Below, piece after piece: positions 6,539-16,017 of a stretch of 64,000 bases of DNA. The stretch is from JAFNAG01 sp963721405 (GTDB lineage Bacteria > Acidobacteriota > UBA6911), in NCBI GenBank assembly GCA_963721405.1, contig CAVRJA010000009.1, positions 124,001-188,000 on the forward strand, given 5' to 3'. The notes under the pieces are model-generated. The model was not told the DNA's origin, did no database searches, and saw nothing but the letters and a program-made list of their open reading frames with translations. Made by a program: the position numbers and the translations under genes. Position 1 is the first letter of the stretch. Each line of letters starts with the position of its first letter.

Positions 6539-9004
6539 CTACTTCTTGGCGGCGGCGCGGATGGGCAAGAGATCCGCCACGAAGCAACCGCGGCCGTGGG
6601 TGCCGATCACCACCACATTCTCCACCGGTTGAATTGCAAGGTCGAACACATGGGCAGTCGGAAGGTTGGCGCCGAGGACTTCCCATTTCTTGCCGCCGTC
6701 GACTGTTACATAAACGGCCAGATCCGTGCCCAGGTAAAGGATGTTCCCGTTTGTGGGGTCTTCCTTCACGACGTTTGCGATGCCGCCGGGGACGGAAGTG
6801 GCGATGTTGCTCCAAGTCTTCCCGTAGTCGGTGGACTTGAACAGGTACGTGTTGAAATCGTTGTGCCGCTTTCCGTTGACAACGATGTAGACCGTGCCCT
6901 CATCGAAGCGCGAGGCCTCGATGCTGGCGATGAAGCGTTCCGGGGGAAGGCCCTGCGTGATCTTTTCCCAGTTGCCGCCTTCGTCCCGGGTGACGTGGAT
7001 GTTGCCGTCGTCGGTACCCGCGTAAATCAGCCCTTTCTTAAGCGGCGATTCGGAAATCGACCAGATGGTGGAGTAGGCGATGTTCCCCTGCTTGGCCGGG
7101 TCGAAGTTTGTCAGGTCCGGACTGATCTTTTTCCAGGTTTTGCCCTGATCGTCGGTGAGGAACAGGAACTGCGCCCCGTACAGAATGCGGTTGGAATCGT
7201 GCGGTGACACGATGATCGGCGAGACCCACTGGGCCCGCTTCTTTTCCGTACCGAAATCAGGAGCGATCGGCGTCTGTCCCGGCCGTTGGCCGCGTCCCCC
7301 TCGACCCTGTCCCTGCACTTGTCCTCGGCCCTGTCCCTGCGCTTGCCCTCGCGCTCCGGCTGCCGCCTGTGCCTGGGCCTGCTGCTGCGCCTGCGCCTGC
7401 TGCTGCGCTTGCTTTTGCGCTTCGGCCAGCTTCTGGGCTTCGGCCAGCTTCTGGGCTTCGGCCTGCTGCTGGGCGGCCTTGATGTAGTCCATCAGGGTTG
7501 GGCCGCCGCCGTAGCGGGTGACGAAATAGACGATGTTCGGATCTGCCGGATTCACCGCGTGGCGTCCGGCTTCGTCCCCGATCCCGCTTTCCCATTCCTT
7601 CCAGGTAATCTTGTCACGCCCGGCGGTCATGTCGATTTCGCCGCGCCATCCGCCTGTATCCTGGATGTTGGAGTAGGCATAAAACTTCCCCTTGGTCGGG
7701 CTGACCGCGATGCTGAACATGTGGGCGATGGGGATGTTCACGGGGTGCTGGAAGCTGGCGAGTCCGTCATGAGAAATCGCGATGCCGCCGTCATTCACCA
7801 CCAGGATGTGGTTGGAGTCCTTCGGGTTGATCCACATGCCGTGGTAGTCGACGTGGTTTCCCTTGAGGCCTTCCCAGGTCTTGCCTCCGTCCTTTGACCG
7901 CAGGTAATTCAGCCCCATGACGTAGACGACGTCGGGATTGTTGGGATCGACCCTGACCTGGCCAAAGACCCAGCCGTAGGCGAACGTCGACCGGATCCGT
8001 TCATTGCCCTCGACCAGCTTCCAACTCTCCCCCTTGTCGTCGCTGCGATAGAGGTAGGCGCCTTGTTTTGAGGCCTCCTTCGGCTGCTGGTTGATGACGG
8101 CATACACGACGCTGGGATTGGTCTGGCAGACACTGATCCCGACGCGCTCGCACTCCCCCTGGGAGAAGTCCGGCAGCCCGTTGCCCAGCGGCTTCCAGCT
8201 CTTGCCCCCGTCCACGGTTTTGTAAATTCCGCTTTCGACGCTCTCGATGGGATCATTCCAGCGAAATCGCAGCCGCTGGGCTGTTCCGGCGTACAGAATC
8301 TCGGGATTCGAAGGATCCATGGCAAGGTCTATGACGCCGGTCTTTTCGTTCTTATAGAAAACCTTTTGCCAGGTTTTGCCGCCGTTGGTGGTCTTGTAGA
8401 CCCCTCGGTCCGGGCTGAAGGTGTATTCGTGGCCCGGAGAGGCCACATACACGATGTCCGGGTTGGTCGGGTGCACGAGGATCCGGGCGATGTGCTGCGT
8501 ATCGGCGAGGCCCATATAGGTGAAATGCTGGCCGGCGTCGATCGACTTGAAGATTCCGATGCCCGCCTGCGAGCTCCGGAAGACGTTGGCTTCGCCGGTC
8601 CCGACCCAGACGATCTGCGGGTTGGACGGGGCGATGGCCAGGTCCCCGATCGATCCGGCAGGATAGTCGTCGAAAATGCCGGTCCAGTTCGCCCCGTCGT
8701 CGGTCGACTTCCAGACGCCGCCCTGGGCAGCCGCAGCGTAGATGACCGCCGGCTGCGACGGGTGAACCTCGACGTCGGTCATTCGTCCGCTCGGCCTCAT
8801 CGGGCCGACGACCGTCCACTTCACATCTTTGAACGGCGAGCGGGCGCGCATCGCCTGGTGCTGCTGGAACTGGCGCAGTCGCGACCGGGCTTCCGCGGAA
8901 TCCCTGGCTTGTTCCTGGGGGGCAGGCAATCCGAGCCCGATCGTGGATGAGAGCAGTAAAATGACGACCGGAAGAATCGGCCGCATGCGATTTCCTGATT
9001 TCAT
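6539..9004 (-). CDS. Secreted Asp-box (VPS10/sortilin-like) beta-propeller protein
   Basis: An 821-residue protein with signal peptide (PILPVVILLLSSTIGLG) and repeated Asp-box/BNR motifs of the S-x-D-x-G-x-T-W type (GGVWKSTDDGANW, GVYKTTNGGKTW, SKDGGKTW, STDYGKTW), forming a sortilin/VPS10-like propeller. Proteins of this build are often labelled glycosyl hydrolases without biochemical support. A low-complexity Gln/Ala/Gly/Arg block at about residues 505-575 (plus-strand 7286-7487) probably forms a flexible exposed loop. GGAGGAG precedes the ATG at 9004. It is one of three paralogues here (others at 10331 and 39100). Function is unknown; a binding or scaffold role outside the cytoplasm is inferred. 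Confidence 0.85.
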   Translation of the reverse strand: MKSGNRMRPILPVVILLLSSTIGLGLPAPQEQARDSAEARSRLRQFQQHQAMRARSPFKDVKWTVVGPMRPSGRMTDVEVHPSQPAVIYAAAAQGGVWKSTDDGANWTGIFDDYPAGSIGDLAIAPSNPQIVWVGTGEANVFRSSQAGIGIFKSIDAGQHFTYMGLADTQHIARILVHPTNPDIVYVASPGHEYTFSPDRGVYKTTNGGKTWQKVFYKNEKTGVIDLAMDPSNPEILYAGTAQRLRFRWNDPIESVESGIYKTVDGGKSWKPLGNGLPDFSQGECERVGISVCQTNPSVVYAVINQQPKEASKQGAYLYRSDDKGESWKLVEGNERIRSTFAYGWVFGQVRVDPNNPDVVYVMGLNYLRSKDGGKTWEGLKGNHVDYHGMWINPKDSNHILVVNDGGIAISHDGLASFQHPVNIPIAHMFSIAVSPTKGKFYAYSNIQDTGGWRGEIDMTAGRDKITWKEWESGIGDEAGRHAVNPADPNIVYFVTRYGGGPTLMDYIKAAQQQAEAQKLAEAQKLAEAQKQAQQQAQAQQQAQAQAAAGARGQAQGQGRGQVQGQGRGGRGQRPGQTPIAPDFGTEKKRAQWVSPIIVSPHDSNRILYGAQFLFLTDDQGKTWKKISPDLTNFDPAKQGNIAYSTIWSISESPLKKGLIYAGTDDGNIHVTRDEGGNWEKITQGLPPERFIASIEASRFDEGTVYIVVNGKRHNDFNTYLFKSTDYGKTWSNIATSVPGGIANVVKEDPTNGNILYLGTDLAVYVTVDGGKKWEVLGANLPTAHVFDLAIQPVENVVVIGTHGRGCFVADLLPIRAAAKK

Positions 9005-9064
9005 GACTCCTCCCTGTTCTTGGGCCTGCTGGTTTATTCTTGGGGGTGCGTTCGCTCCCCGGGC

Positions 9065-9886
9065 TTATTTCGGGATGCGATATTCCGCCGTCCATTTCAC
9101 CTCGGGACCCGTGCCGGCTTTCGTGGTGCCGGCGATGAGGTTCCCGTTGACGCGGCCCGAATACTGGATCGTGCCCACCGCAAAGCTGATTCTGTCCCCA
9201 TCCAACTTCGCGTTCTGGATCGGCAGGTCCGTACCGTTGATTCTCAGGCTGCCCTCGATCTTCTGGAAATTTTGTTTGAGAGTCAGCAAGGCATTCGGCC
9301 ACGTCCAGGTTCCCGCCACCTTGGCCGGGACGTACCAGAGATAGGCTGTGCGGCCCCCTTCACTGATGGTCTGGTCGGGTTCCCAGTCTTCCATGGTGAA
9401 GGCGTGCGTCACGATGCGGGTGCCGGGCTTCATTTCCAGGATTTTCGGCCGCAGCTTCATGTTGAGGTCCGGCAGGAGGTACATGGTGACCACGGTCGCT
9501 TTGCTGAAATCGACTTCGAAAATGTCCCCGTTGACGAAAGTCGCTTTTGCCGCAACGCCGGCCTTTTGTGCACTCTCTTTGGAGAGCGCCACCATGTCCG
9601 GGTTGTACTCGACGCCCATGGCCCGTGCTCCCCGCTTGGCGGCCGCGATTACGATGCGCCCGTCGCCCGAACCCAGGTCGACCACGAAGTCGACTGGCGT
9701 CACTTTAGCCGCGTCGAGCATCGCGACGATGAGTTCGTCCGGAGTGGGCACCCAGATGACGTCCTTGCCGGGCTGGCCGACACTGGGCTGATACTGCGAT
9801 TGCTGCTGCGCGCCGGAGGTTGCCGGTGCAATCGACAGCACCAGAAGCGTCAGGGCGAAGATAACGATTGGACTTTTATTGCACAT
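9065..9886 (-). CDS. Exported SAM-dependent methyltransferase-like protein
   Basis: About 273 residues. A signal-like N-terminus (SPIVIFALTLLVLSIAPATSGAQ) precedes a Rossmann methyltransferase domain with motif I VVDLGSGDGRIVIAA and an acidic ribose-binding Glu in MGVEYNPDMV. A C-terminal beta-rich extension of about 80 residues (GSLRINGTDLPIQNAKLDG) follows. SAM enzymes are normally cytosolic, so a signal peptide on one is unusual. The start could be the ATG at 9886 or the one at 9898 directly abutting AAGGAG. The substrate is unknown. It lies 60 bp upstream of the Asp-box gene on the same strand and may be co-transcribed with it. Confidence 0.8.
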   Translation of the reverse strand: MCNKSPIVIFALTLLVLSIAPATSGAQQQSQYQPSVGQPGKDVIWVPTPDELIVAMLDAAKVTPVDFVVDLGSGDGRIVIAAAKRGARAMGVEYNPDMVALSKESAQKAGVAAKATFVNGDIFEVDFSKATVVTMYLLPDLNMKLRPKILEMKPGTRIVTHAFTMEDWEPDQTISEGGRTAYLWYVPAKVAGTWTWPNALLTLKQNFQKIEGSLRINGTDLPIQNAKLDGDRISFAVGTIQYSGRVNGNLIAGTTKAGTGPEVKWTAEYRIPK

Positions 9887-10097
9887 AGTTGCCAGCATCT
9901 CCTTTTCCAAGTGCTTGTTGTTGATGCGCATTCTAATCGCTATCGGTTTTGCACAAAAGGGCAAAATCAATCGTCCGGGATTAGCAGCCACCAAGACATC
10001 GCGCGGCAGAGCCCTTGCGAGGCGCGGTGTCTCTTGACGATCCTCGCGGCGAATGACACGCTGTATCGAGCGGTTTCAGTCCGGGGAGCATCGACCT

Positions 10098-10312
10098 ATG
10101 TCGACCATGCAGTCATGGCGGAGAGGGTTTTTGCCGCTCACGGTTCTCTGCATCCTGGCCGCTGCCTGTTCCTCGGCTCCGAAGCCTTCCACCCCAACGG
10201 GCGGGACAATTTCGGCAGCGGCAACAAGTTCATCGCCGCCACCATCGCCAACGGCAAGGTGTAGGTCGGCACGCCGAACGGCGTCGCCGTCTTTGGGCTG
10301 ATCACCCGCTGA
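10098..10312 (+). pseudogene. Remnant of a lipoprotein PQQ-type beta-propeller gene
   Basis: An ATG at 10098 opens MSTMQSWRRGFLPLTVLC then ILAAACSS, a lipoprotein signal peptide with lipobox. After about 30 codons the frame shifts. In the next frame NKFIAATIANGKV is followed by a stop (10262-10264) and VGTPNGVAVFGLI, ending at 10312. The combined string matches the C-terminal blade of PQQ-like propellers, where KVYVGT is expected, so the stop replaces Tyr. Hundreds of central codons are missing. This reads as an internally deleted, frameshifted remnant directly upstream of the Asp-box gene at 10331. Confidence 0.7.
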
Positions 10313-10330
10313 TTCCACTTACGGAAGGAA

Positions 10331-13036
10331 ATGTCGACGATGTCAACCTGCCAAAGAATCTTGTTTCGCATTCTGCTGATGTTGATTGTGCCGGCTGCCG
10401 TTTTCGTCTCTGCTCGACAGCCTTTTTCCAAAGACCTGTACTCGGGGCTGCGCTGGCGGATGATCGGGCCCTTTCGCGGCGGCCGCGTCAATGCCGTGAG
10501 CGGAGTCGCCGGACAGCCAACAACGTTTTACTTCGGTTCAGTCGGGGGCGGCGTCTGGAAGTCCACAAACGCGGGCCGCACGTGGAGTCCCATCTTCGAT
10601 TCCCAGCCGGTGGCTTCGATCGGCGCAATCGGGGTGGCGCCTTCCAACGGCAGAGTAATCTATGTCGGGACAGGCGAAGCGGACATGCGCGACTCGATTT
10701 CGTTCGGCGACGGCATGTACAAGTCCACGAATGCGGGAGAGACCTGGCGCCACATCGGTTTGGAAACCACCCGCCAGATCGGCCGCATCCTGGTCGATCC
10801 GAAGAACCCGGACATCGTTTTCGTGGCGGCACTGGGCCATGTGTACGGGCCGAGCCCCGATCGCGGCGTATATCGCTCGCGCGACGGCGGTGCCACGTGG
10901 GAAAAAGTCCTGTACAGGAATGAGAGCGTGGGCGCGATCGACCTTGCATTCGACCCGGGTAATTCCAGGGTCGTCTACGCTGCGCTGTGGGCGACTCGCC
11001 GGCCGCCGTGGTACATCTACAATCCGGCGAACGGTCCCGGCAGCGGCATCTATAAATCAACGGACGGCGGCACGACTTGGTCGCCGCTCACTGCGGGCCT
11101 GCCGGTTGAGGGCGCAGGACGGATCGGCATTGCGGTCGCACCCACGAATGCCAATCGCGTGTATGCCGTCGTGGACGCCAAAGAAGGCGGGCTGTATCGT
11201 TCGGAGGATGCCGGGGCGAGCTGGAACCGGATCAGCGGCGACAACCGGATCTGGGGGCGCGGGTGGTACTTCGGCAAGGTCTCAGTGGATCCGAAGAATG
11301 CCGATGTCGTCTACGTGTCGAACACCGCACTTTACAGATCGACGGATGCGGGGAAGAGCTGGACGCCGATCAAGGGCGCACCGGGGGGCGATGATTATCA
11401 TCAGCTCTGGATCGATCCCGGCGACTCCAACCGCATGATCGTCGCCAGCGACCAGGGCGCGGTCGTTACCGTAGATGGAGCGGCTGCGTGGAGTTCCTGG
11501 TACAACCAGCCGACCGCACAGCTGTACCACGTGGCGGCCGATTATCGCTTCCCCTGCTGGGCCACTGGAGCTCAACAGGACAGCGGCGCCGTCGGCGTGC
11601 CCACCACCGGCCCGCACGCGGTGATCTCGATGCATGAGTGGACGGGCCTGGGCGCGGGCGGGGAGAGCGGTTACACAGCGCCGGATCCTCTTCACCCGGA
11701 GATCCTCTACGGCGGGACGGTCACCCGGTGGAACAACATTACGGGAGCGGCCCAGAATGTGTCCCCGGAACGCGGCGGCCAGGGGGGGCCGTTCCGGCAC
11801 GCCTGGACGCAGCCGCTCGTGTTTTCAGCGGCAGACCCGCACGCGCTCTACTACGCCAACCAGTACGTCTACAAGACGATCGACGGCGGCGAAAACTGGT
11901 CCCAGATAAGCCCGGACCTGACCCGCGAGGATCCCGGCGTGCCGCCGAACCTCGATGCCGCGGCGGCGGCCGATGCGCCCCCCGATAAACGGCGCGGGGT
12001 CGTCTACACCATTGCCCCGTCGCCGATGCAGGCGCCACTGGTCTGGATCGGGACCGACGACGGCCTCATCCAGCTCACCCCGGATGATGGCAAAACCTGG
12101 AAGGACGTGACTCCCCCGGCAATGACACCGTGGAGCAAGGTGACGATGATCGATGCGTCGCACTTTGATCCCAACGAAGCCTTTGCTGCCGTGGAGAGGC
12201 ATCAGCTCGAGGACTACGACCCGTACCTCTATCGCACCCGAGACGGAGGCAGGACCTGGCAGAAGATCACAAACGGCCTTCCCGCGGGCGTCTATGTGCA
12301 AACGGTGAAGGAAGACCCGGTACGGCGCGGGCTGCTCTTCGCCGGGACGGAACTGGGGGTCTGGGTTTCCTTCAACGACGGCGATGACTGGCAGTCTCTG
12401 CAGGTCAACCTGCCGGCCGTGTCGATGCGCGACCTGGCGATACACGGCGACGACCTGATCGCCGCCACACACGGACGCGGGTTCTGGGTGCTCGACGATA
12501 TCACCGCACTGCGCCAGATCAACGACGTGGTCGCGAATTCGGAGGCAGTCCTTTTCAAGCCTGCGGATGCCATCAACATGCCTCCCGGCAATGAATACGG
12601 TACGCCGCTCCCGAAGGACGAGCCGTTTGCGGAGAATCCGCCGTTTGGTGCGAAGATTGATTTCTATCTGAAATCGGCCGCCTCCGACGCCGTCGTGCTC
12701 GAAATCCTCGATTCGACGGGCCAGGCGGTCCGCCGCTACCGGAGCGATGAACAGAATCCACCCCGCAATCCGGCTACGCTCAACGTTCAGGCGATCTGGG
12801 TCCCCACGCCGGAATCGCTCCCGTCCTCGGCCGGCATGCATCGCTGGATTTGGGATCTCCGCTCCACTCAGCCGGGTGGCGGCCGCGGGGCAGGGGGCGG
12901 GCGCGGCGGCGCCCCGCCGGCTCAGCCGGGAGCGTACACCGTCCGGTTGACCGTCGACGGCAAGAGCTACACCCAGACTTTGACGGTAAAGCCAGACCCG
13001 CGCCTGGCGGATAGCAAAGAACCAGGGAAGGACTGA
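10331..13036 (+). CDS. Secreted Asp-box (VPS10/sortilin-like) beta-propeller protein
   Basis: A 901-residue paralogue of the proteins at 6539 and 39100. A signal peptide (LFRILLMLIVPAAVFVSA) is followed by YSGLRWRMIGPFRGGRVNAV, the usual N-terminus of this family, and many Asp-box repeats (GGVWKSTNAGRTW, GVYRSRDGGATW, GIYKSTDGGTTW, TRDGGRTW). A Gly/Arg-rich linker at about 845-870 precedes a beta-sandwich C-terminal segment. The protein ends soon after YTQTLTVKPDPRL, where relatives usually continue with a helical tail, so the C-terminus looks short. Either the ATG at 10331 or the one at 10340 could start it, behind GGAAGG. No enzymatic activity can be assigned. Confidence 0.85.
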   Translation: MSTMSTCQRILFRILLMLIVPAAVFVSARQPFSKDLYSGLRWRMIGPFRGGRVNAVSGVAGQPTTFYFGSVGGGVWKSTNAGRTWSPIFDSQPVASIGAIGVAPSNGRVIYVGTGEADMRDSISFGDGMYKSTNAGETWRHIGLETTRQIGRILVDPKNPDIVFVAALGHVYGPSPDRGVYRSRDGGATWEKVLYRNESVGAIDLAFDPGNSRVVYAALWATRRPPWYIYNPANGPGSGIYKSTDGGTTWSPLTAGLPVEGAGRIGIAVAPTNANRVYAVVDAKEGGLYRSEDAGASWNRISGDNRIWGRGWYFGKVSVDPKNADVVYVSNTALYRSTDAGKSWTPIKGAPGGDDYHQLWIDPGDSNRMIVASDQGAVVTVDGAAAWSSWYNQPTAQLYHVAADYRFPCWATGAQQDSGAVGVPTTGPHAVISMHEWTGLGAGGESGYTAPDPLHPEILYGGTVTRWNNITGAAQNVSPERGGQGGPFRHAWTQPLVFSAADPHALYYANQYVYKTIDGGENWSQISPDLTREDPGVPPNLDAAAAADAPPDKRRGVVYTIAPSPMQAPLVWIGTDDGLIQLTPDDGKTWKDVTPPAMTPWSKVTMIDASHFDPNEAFAAVERHQLEDYDPYLYRTRDGGRTWQKITNGLPAGVYVQTVKEDPVRRGLLFAGTELGVWVSFNDGDDWQSLQVNLPAVSMRDLAIHGDDLIAATHGRGFWVLDDITALRQINDVVANSEAVLFKPADAINMPPGNEYGTPLPKDEPFAENPPFGAKIDFYLKSAASDAVVLEILDSTGQAVRRYRSDEQNPPRNPATLNVQAIWVPTPESLPSSAGMHRWIWDLRSTQPGGGRGAGGGRGGAPPAQPGAYTVRLTVDGKSYTQTLTVKPDPRLADSKEPGKD

Positions 13037-13110
13037 GGACCTGCCTGTTATCTTGACTGGAATGATTTGTTTCTAAGCTGGTTTATGCCGGATGATCTGA
13101 AGTTATGTAT

Positions 13111-13487
13111 GAACCACGAAACACACAAAATCATTTGGGTGCAGCTCTTTTATGACAGGGGATTTGTCGCACCATATATGGGTTGGGATTGCAATCCGAA
13201 GAGCTCCACCCAAAAGATCTGTCAATTATCATCTGTCAATTATCAATTGTCATTTACACATGCCAAAGGCTCACAACGGCCAAATGACAAATGACCATTG
13301 ACAAATGATAATTGATAAATCTTCGCGCGCGGCCCACTGATGAAACCGGGGTGGCTATAAGTGGTCAAGCAGTGGCACTTGTTTGAACTGCACGTTCGCG
13401 TATCTCTTTGTATCTGCTTAACTCGTGATCCGTTCTGAAAGAACCACACCCAAATCACTTTCGTGTATTTCGTGTGTTTCGTGGTTC
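13111..13487. repeat. Composite intergenic element, copy A
   Basis: It is bounded by a perfect 16-bp inverted repeat (GAACCACGAAACACAC at 13111-13126 and its complement at 13472-13487). Inside are a block at 13137-13210 shared with 46436-46511, five TGTCA-type heptamers (13218-13252), a core with GCCAAAGGCTCACAACGG, five complementary heptamers (13285-13319), and a block at about 13306-13420 shared with 46848-46963. It fills the gap between the propeller gene stop and ahcY; no gene is seen here. The right arm ends 4 bp before the ahcY stop and could act as its terminator. Confidence 0.8.
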
Positions 13488-13490
13488 CCG

Positions 13491-14922
<1,432 letters not shown>

Positions 14923-14939
14923 GTTGATTTCCTTCCTTT

Positions 14940-14969
14940 CATATCGTAGAATCTCGATGTGATGATATG
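14940..14969. promoter_or_regulatory. Inverted-repeat operator between ahcY and the ArsR-type regulator
   Basis: CATATCGT and ATGATATG form 8-bp arms with one mismatch about a 14-bp centre, in the 64-bp divergent promoter region. It is a natural candidate binding site for the ArsR-family regulator starting at 14987, which would let it control both ahcY and itself. This is inferred from position and symmetry. Confidence 0.5.
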
Positions 14970-14986
14970 ATACCGGAGGAACCCCG

Positions 14987-15925
14987 ATGACGTCAATCCT
15001 GAAAACACTCCGGCTGGTGGCGGATCCGACGCGCACCCGCCTCGTGCTGTTGCTCGAGCGGGAGGAGCTTTCGGTGGCCGAGCTGCAGGAGATCCTCGGC
15101 ATGGGGCAGAGCACGCTCTCCACCCACCTGGCGCAGCTGAAGCAGGCCGGGGTCGTCGAGGACCGCCGCACCGGGAAAAACATCCTGTACCGGCTCAAGA
15201 CGAACGGCTCGGGGTCGCCGCAGCTGGTCGAGCCGTTGATGGGGGTGCTGCGTCAGGCGGCGACCCAGCTGCCCGAAGCGGAGGAAGATATCGAGGCGCT
15301 CCGCCTGGTCAGGATGAAGCGCCGGGACAAGGTGCGGGCCTACTTCGACGAACTGGCCGGCAAGTTCGGCCGCAAGTATGTGCCCGGCCGTTCCTGGAAG
15401 GGGCTGGCCGAGACATTCCTGACGCTGCTGCCGCCGCTGGTGATCGCCGACCTGGGCGCCGGGGAAGGGACGGTGTCGCAATTGTTGGCGCGGAGCGCGA
15501 AGGAAGTGATCGCCGTCGACAATTCCGAAAAGATGGTCGAGTTCGGATCGAAGCTGGCGCGCAAACACGGCGTGCGCAACCTGCACTACCGGAAAGGGGA
15601 CCTGGAATCGCTGCCCATCGAGGACGGAGCCGTGGACGTCGCCTTTTTCAGCCAGTCCCTCCATCACGCGCAGCACCCGGACCGGGCTGTCGCGGAGGCG
15701 TTCCGTGTCCTGCGGCCGGGCGGGCGGATCATCGTGCTCGATCTCGTGAAGCACCACTGCGAAGAGGCCCGTGAGCTGTACGCGGACGTCTGGCTCGGGT
15801 TTACGGAAGTGGAAATACAACGCCTGTTGCGGAAAGCCGGTTTCAGGGACGTGACCCTCTCGGTCGTGCACCGCGAATCGAAAGCGCCGCACTTCGAGAC
15901 CCTGCTCGCCGCCGGCAAACGTTAG
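14987..15925 (+). CDS. ArsR-family regulator fused to a SAM methyltransferase domain
   Basis: A 312-residue fusion. The N-terminal winged helix (about 1-90) has LRLVADPTRTRLVLLLE, ELSVAELQEILGMGQSTLS and the wing GVVEDRRTGKNILYRL. A class I methyltransferase domain (about 105-265) follows, with motif I VIADLGAGEGTVSQLL and an acidic residue in VIAVDNSEKMV. This fusion is found beside methionine-cycle genes in many bacteria. The methyltransferase fold plausibly senses SAM or SAH rather than catalysing, though that is inference. The divergent ahcY and the intervening inverted repeat support control of the SAM cycle. GGAGGAA stands 6 bases before the ATG. No cysteine metal-site motif typical of metal-sensing ArsR proteins is visible. 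Confidence 0.9.
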   Translation: MTSILKTLRLVADPTRTRLVLLLEREELSVAELQEILGMGQSTLSTHLAQLKQAGVVEDRRTGKNILYRLKTNGSGSPQLVEPLMGVLRQAATQLPEAEEDIEALRLVRMKRRDKVRAYFDELAGKFGRKYVPGRSWKGLAETFLTLLPPLVIADLGAGEGTVSQLLARSAKEVIAVDNSEKMVEFGSKLARKHGVRNLHYRKGDLESLPIEDGAVDVAFFSQSLHHAQHPDRAVAEAFRVLRPGGRIIVLDLVKHHCEEARELYADVWLGFTEVEIQRLLRKAGFRDVTLSVVHRESKAPHFETLLAAGKR

Positions 15926-16017
15926 CGGCGCCCGCGCGCATAGTTCGTGGCCAGCCTCGTGGGCTTATCTCTGAGAGACTTTGAGGCCTTGGAGGTCTTT
16001 CTGGGTCAATTCTGTTG

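Noticed and set aside
9020..10264. 414-codon plus-strand frame
   Set aside because: Most of it is the mirror of the exported methyltransferase. Only its last codons (NKFIAATIANGKV) are meaningful, and they belong to the propeller relic.
14923..14986. SAH riboswitch before ahcY
   Set aside because: The divergent gap is only 64 bp, too short for the known fold with a promoter, and the conserved motifs are not present.
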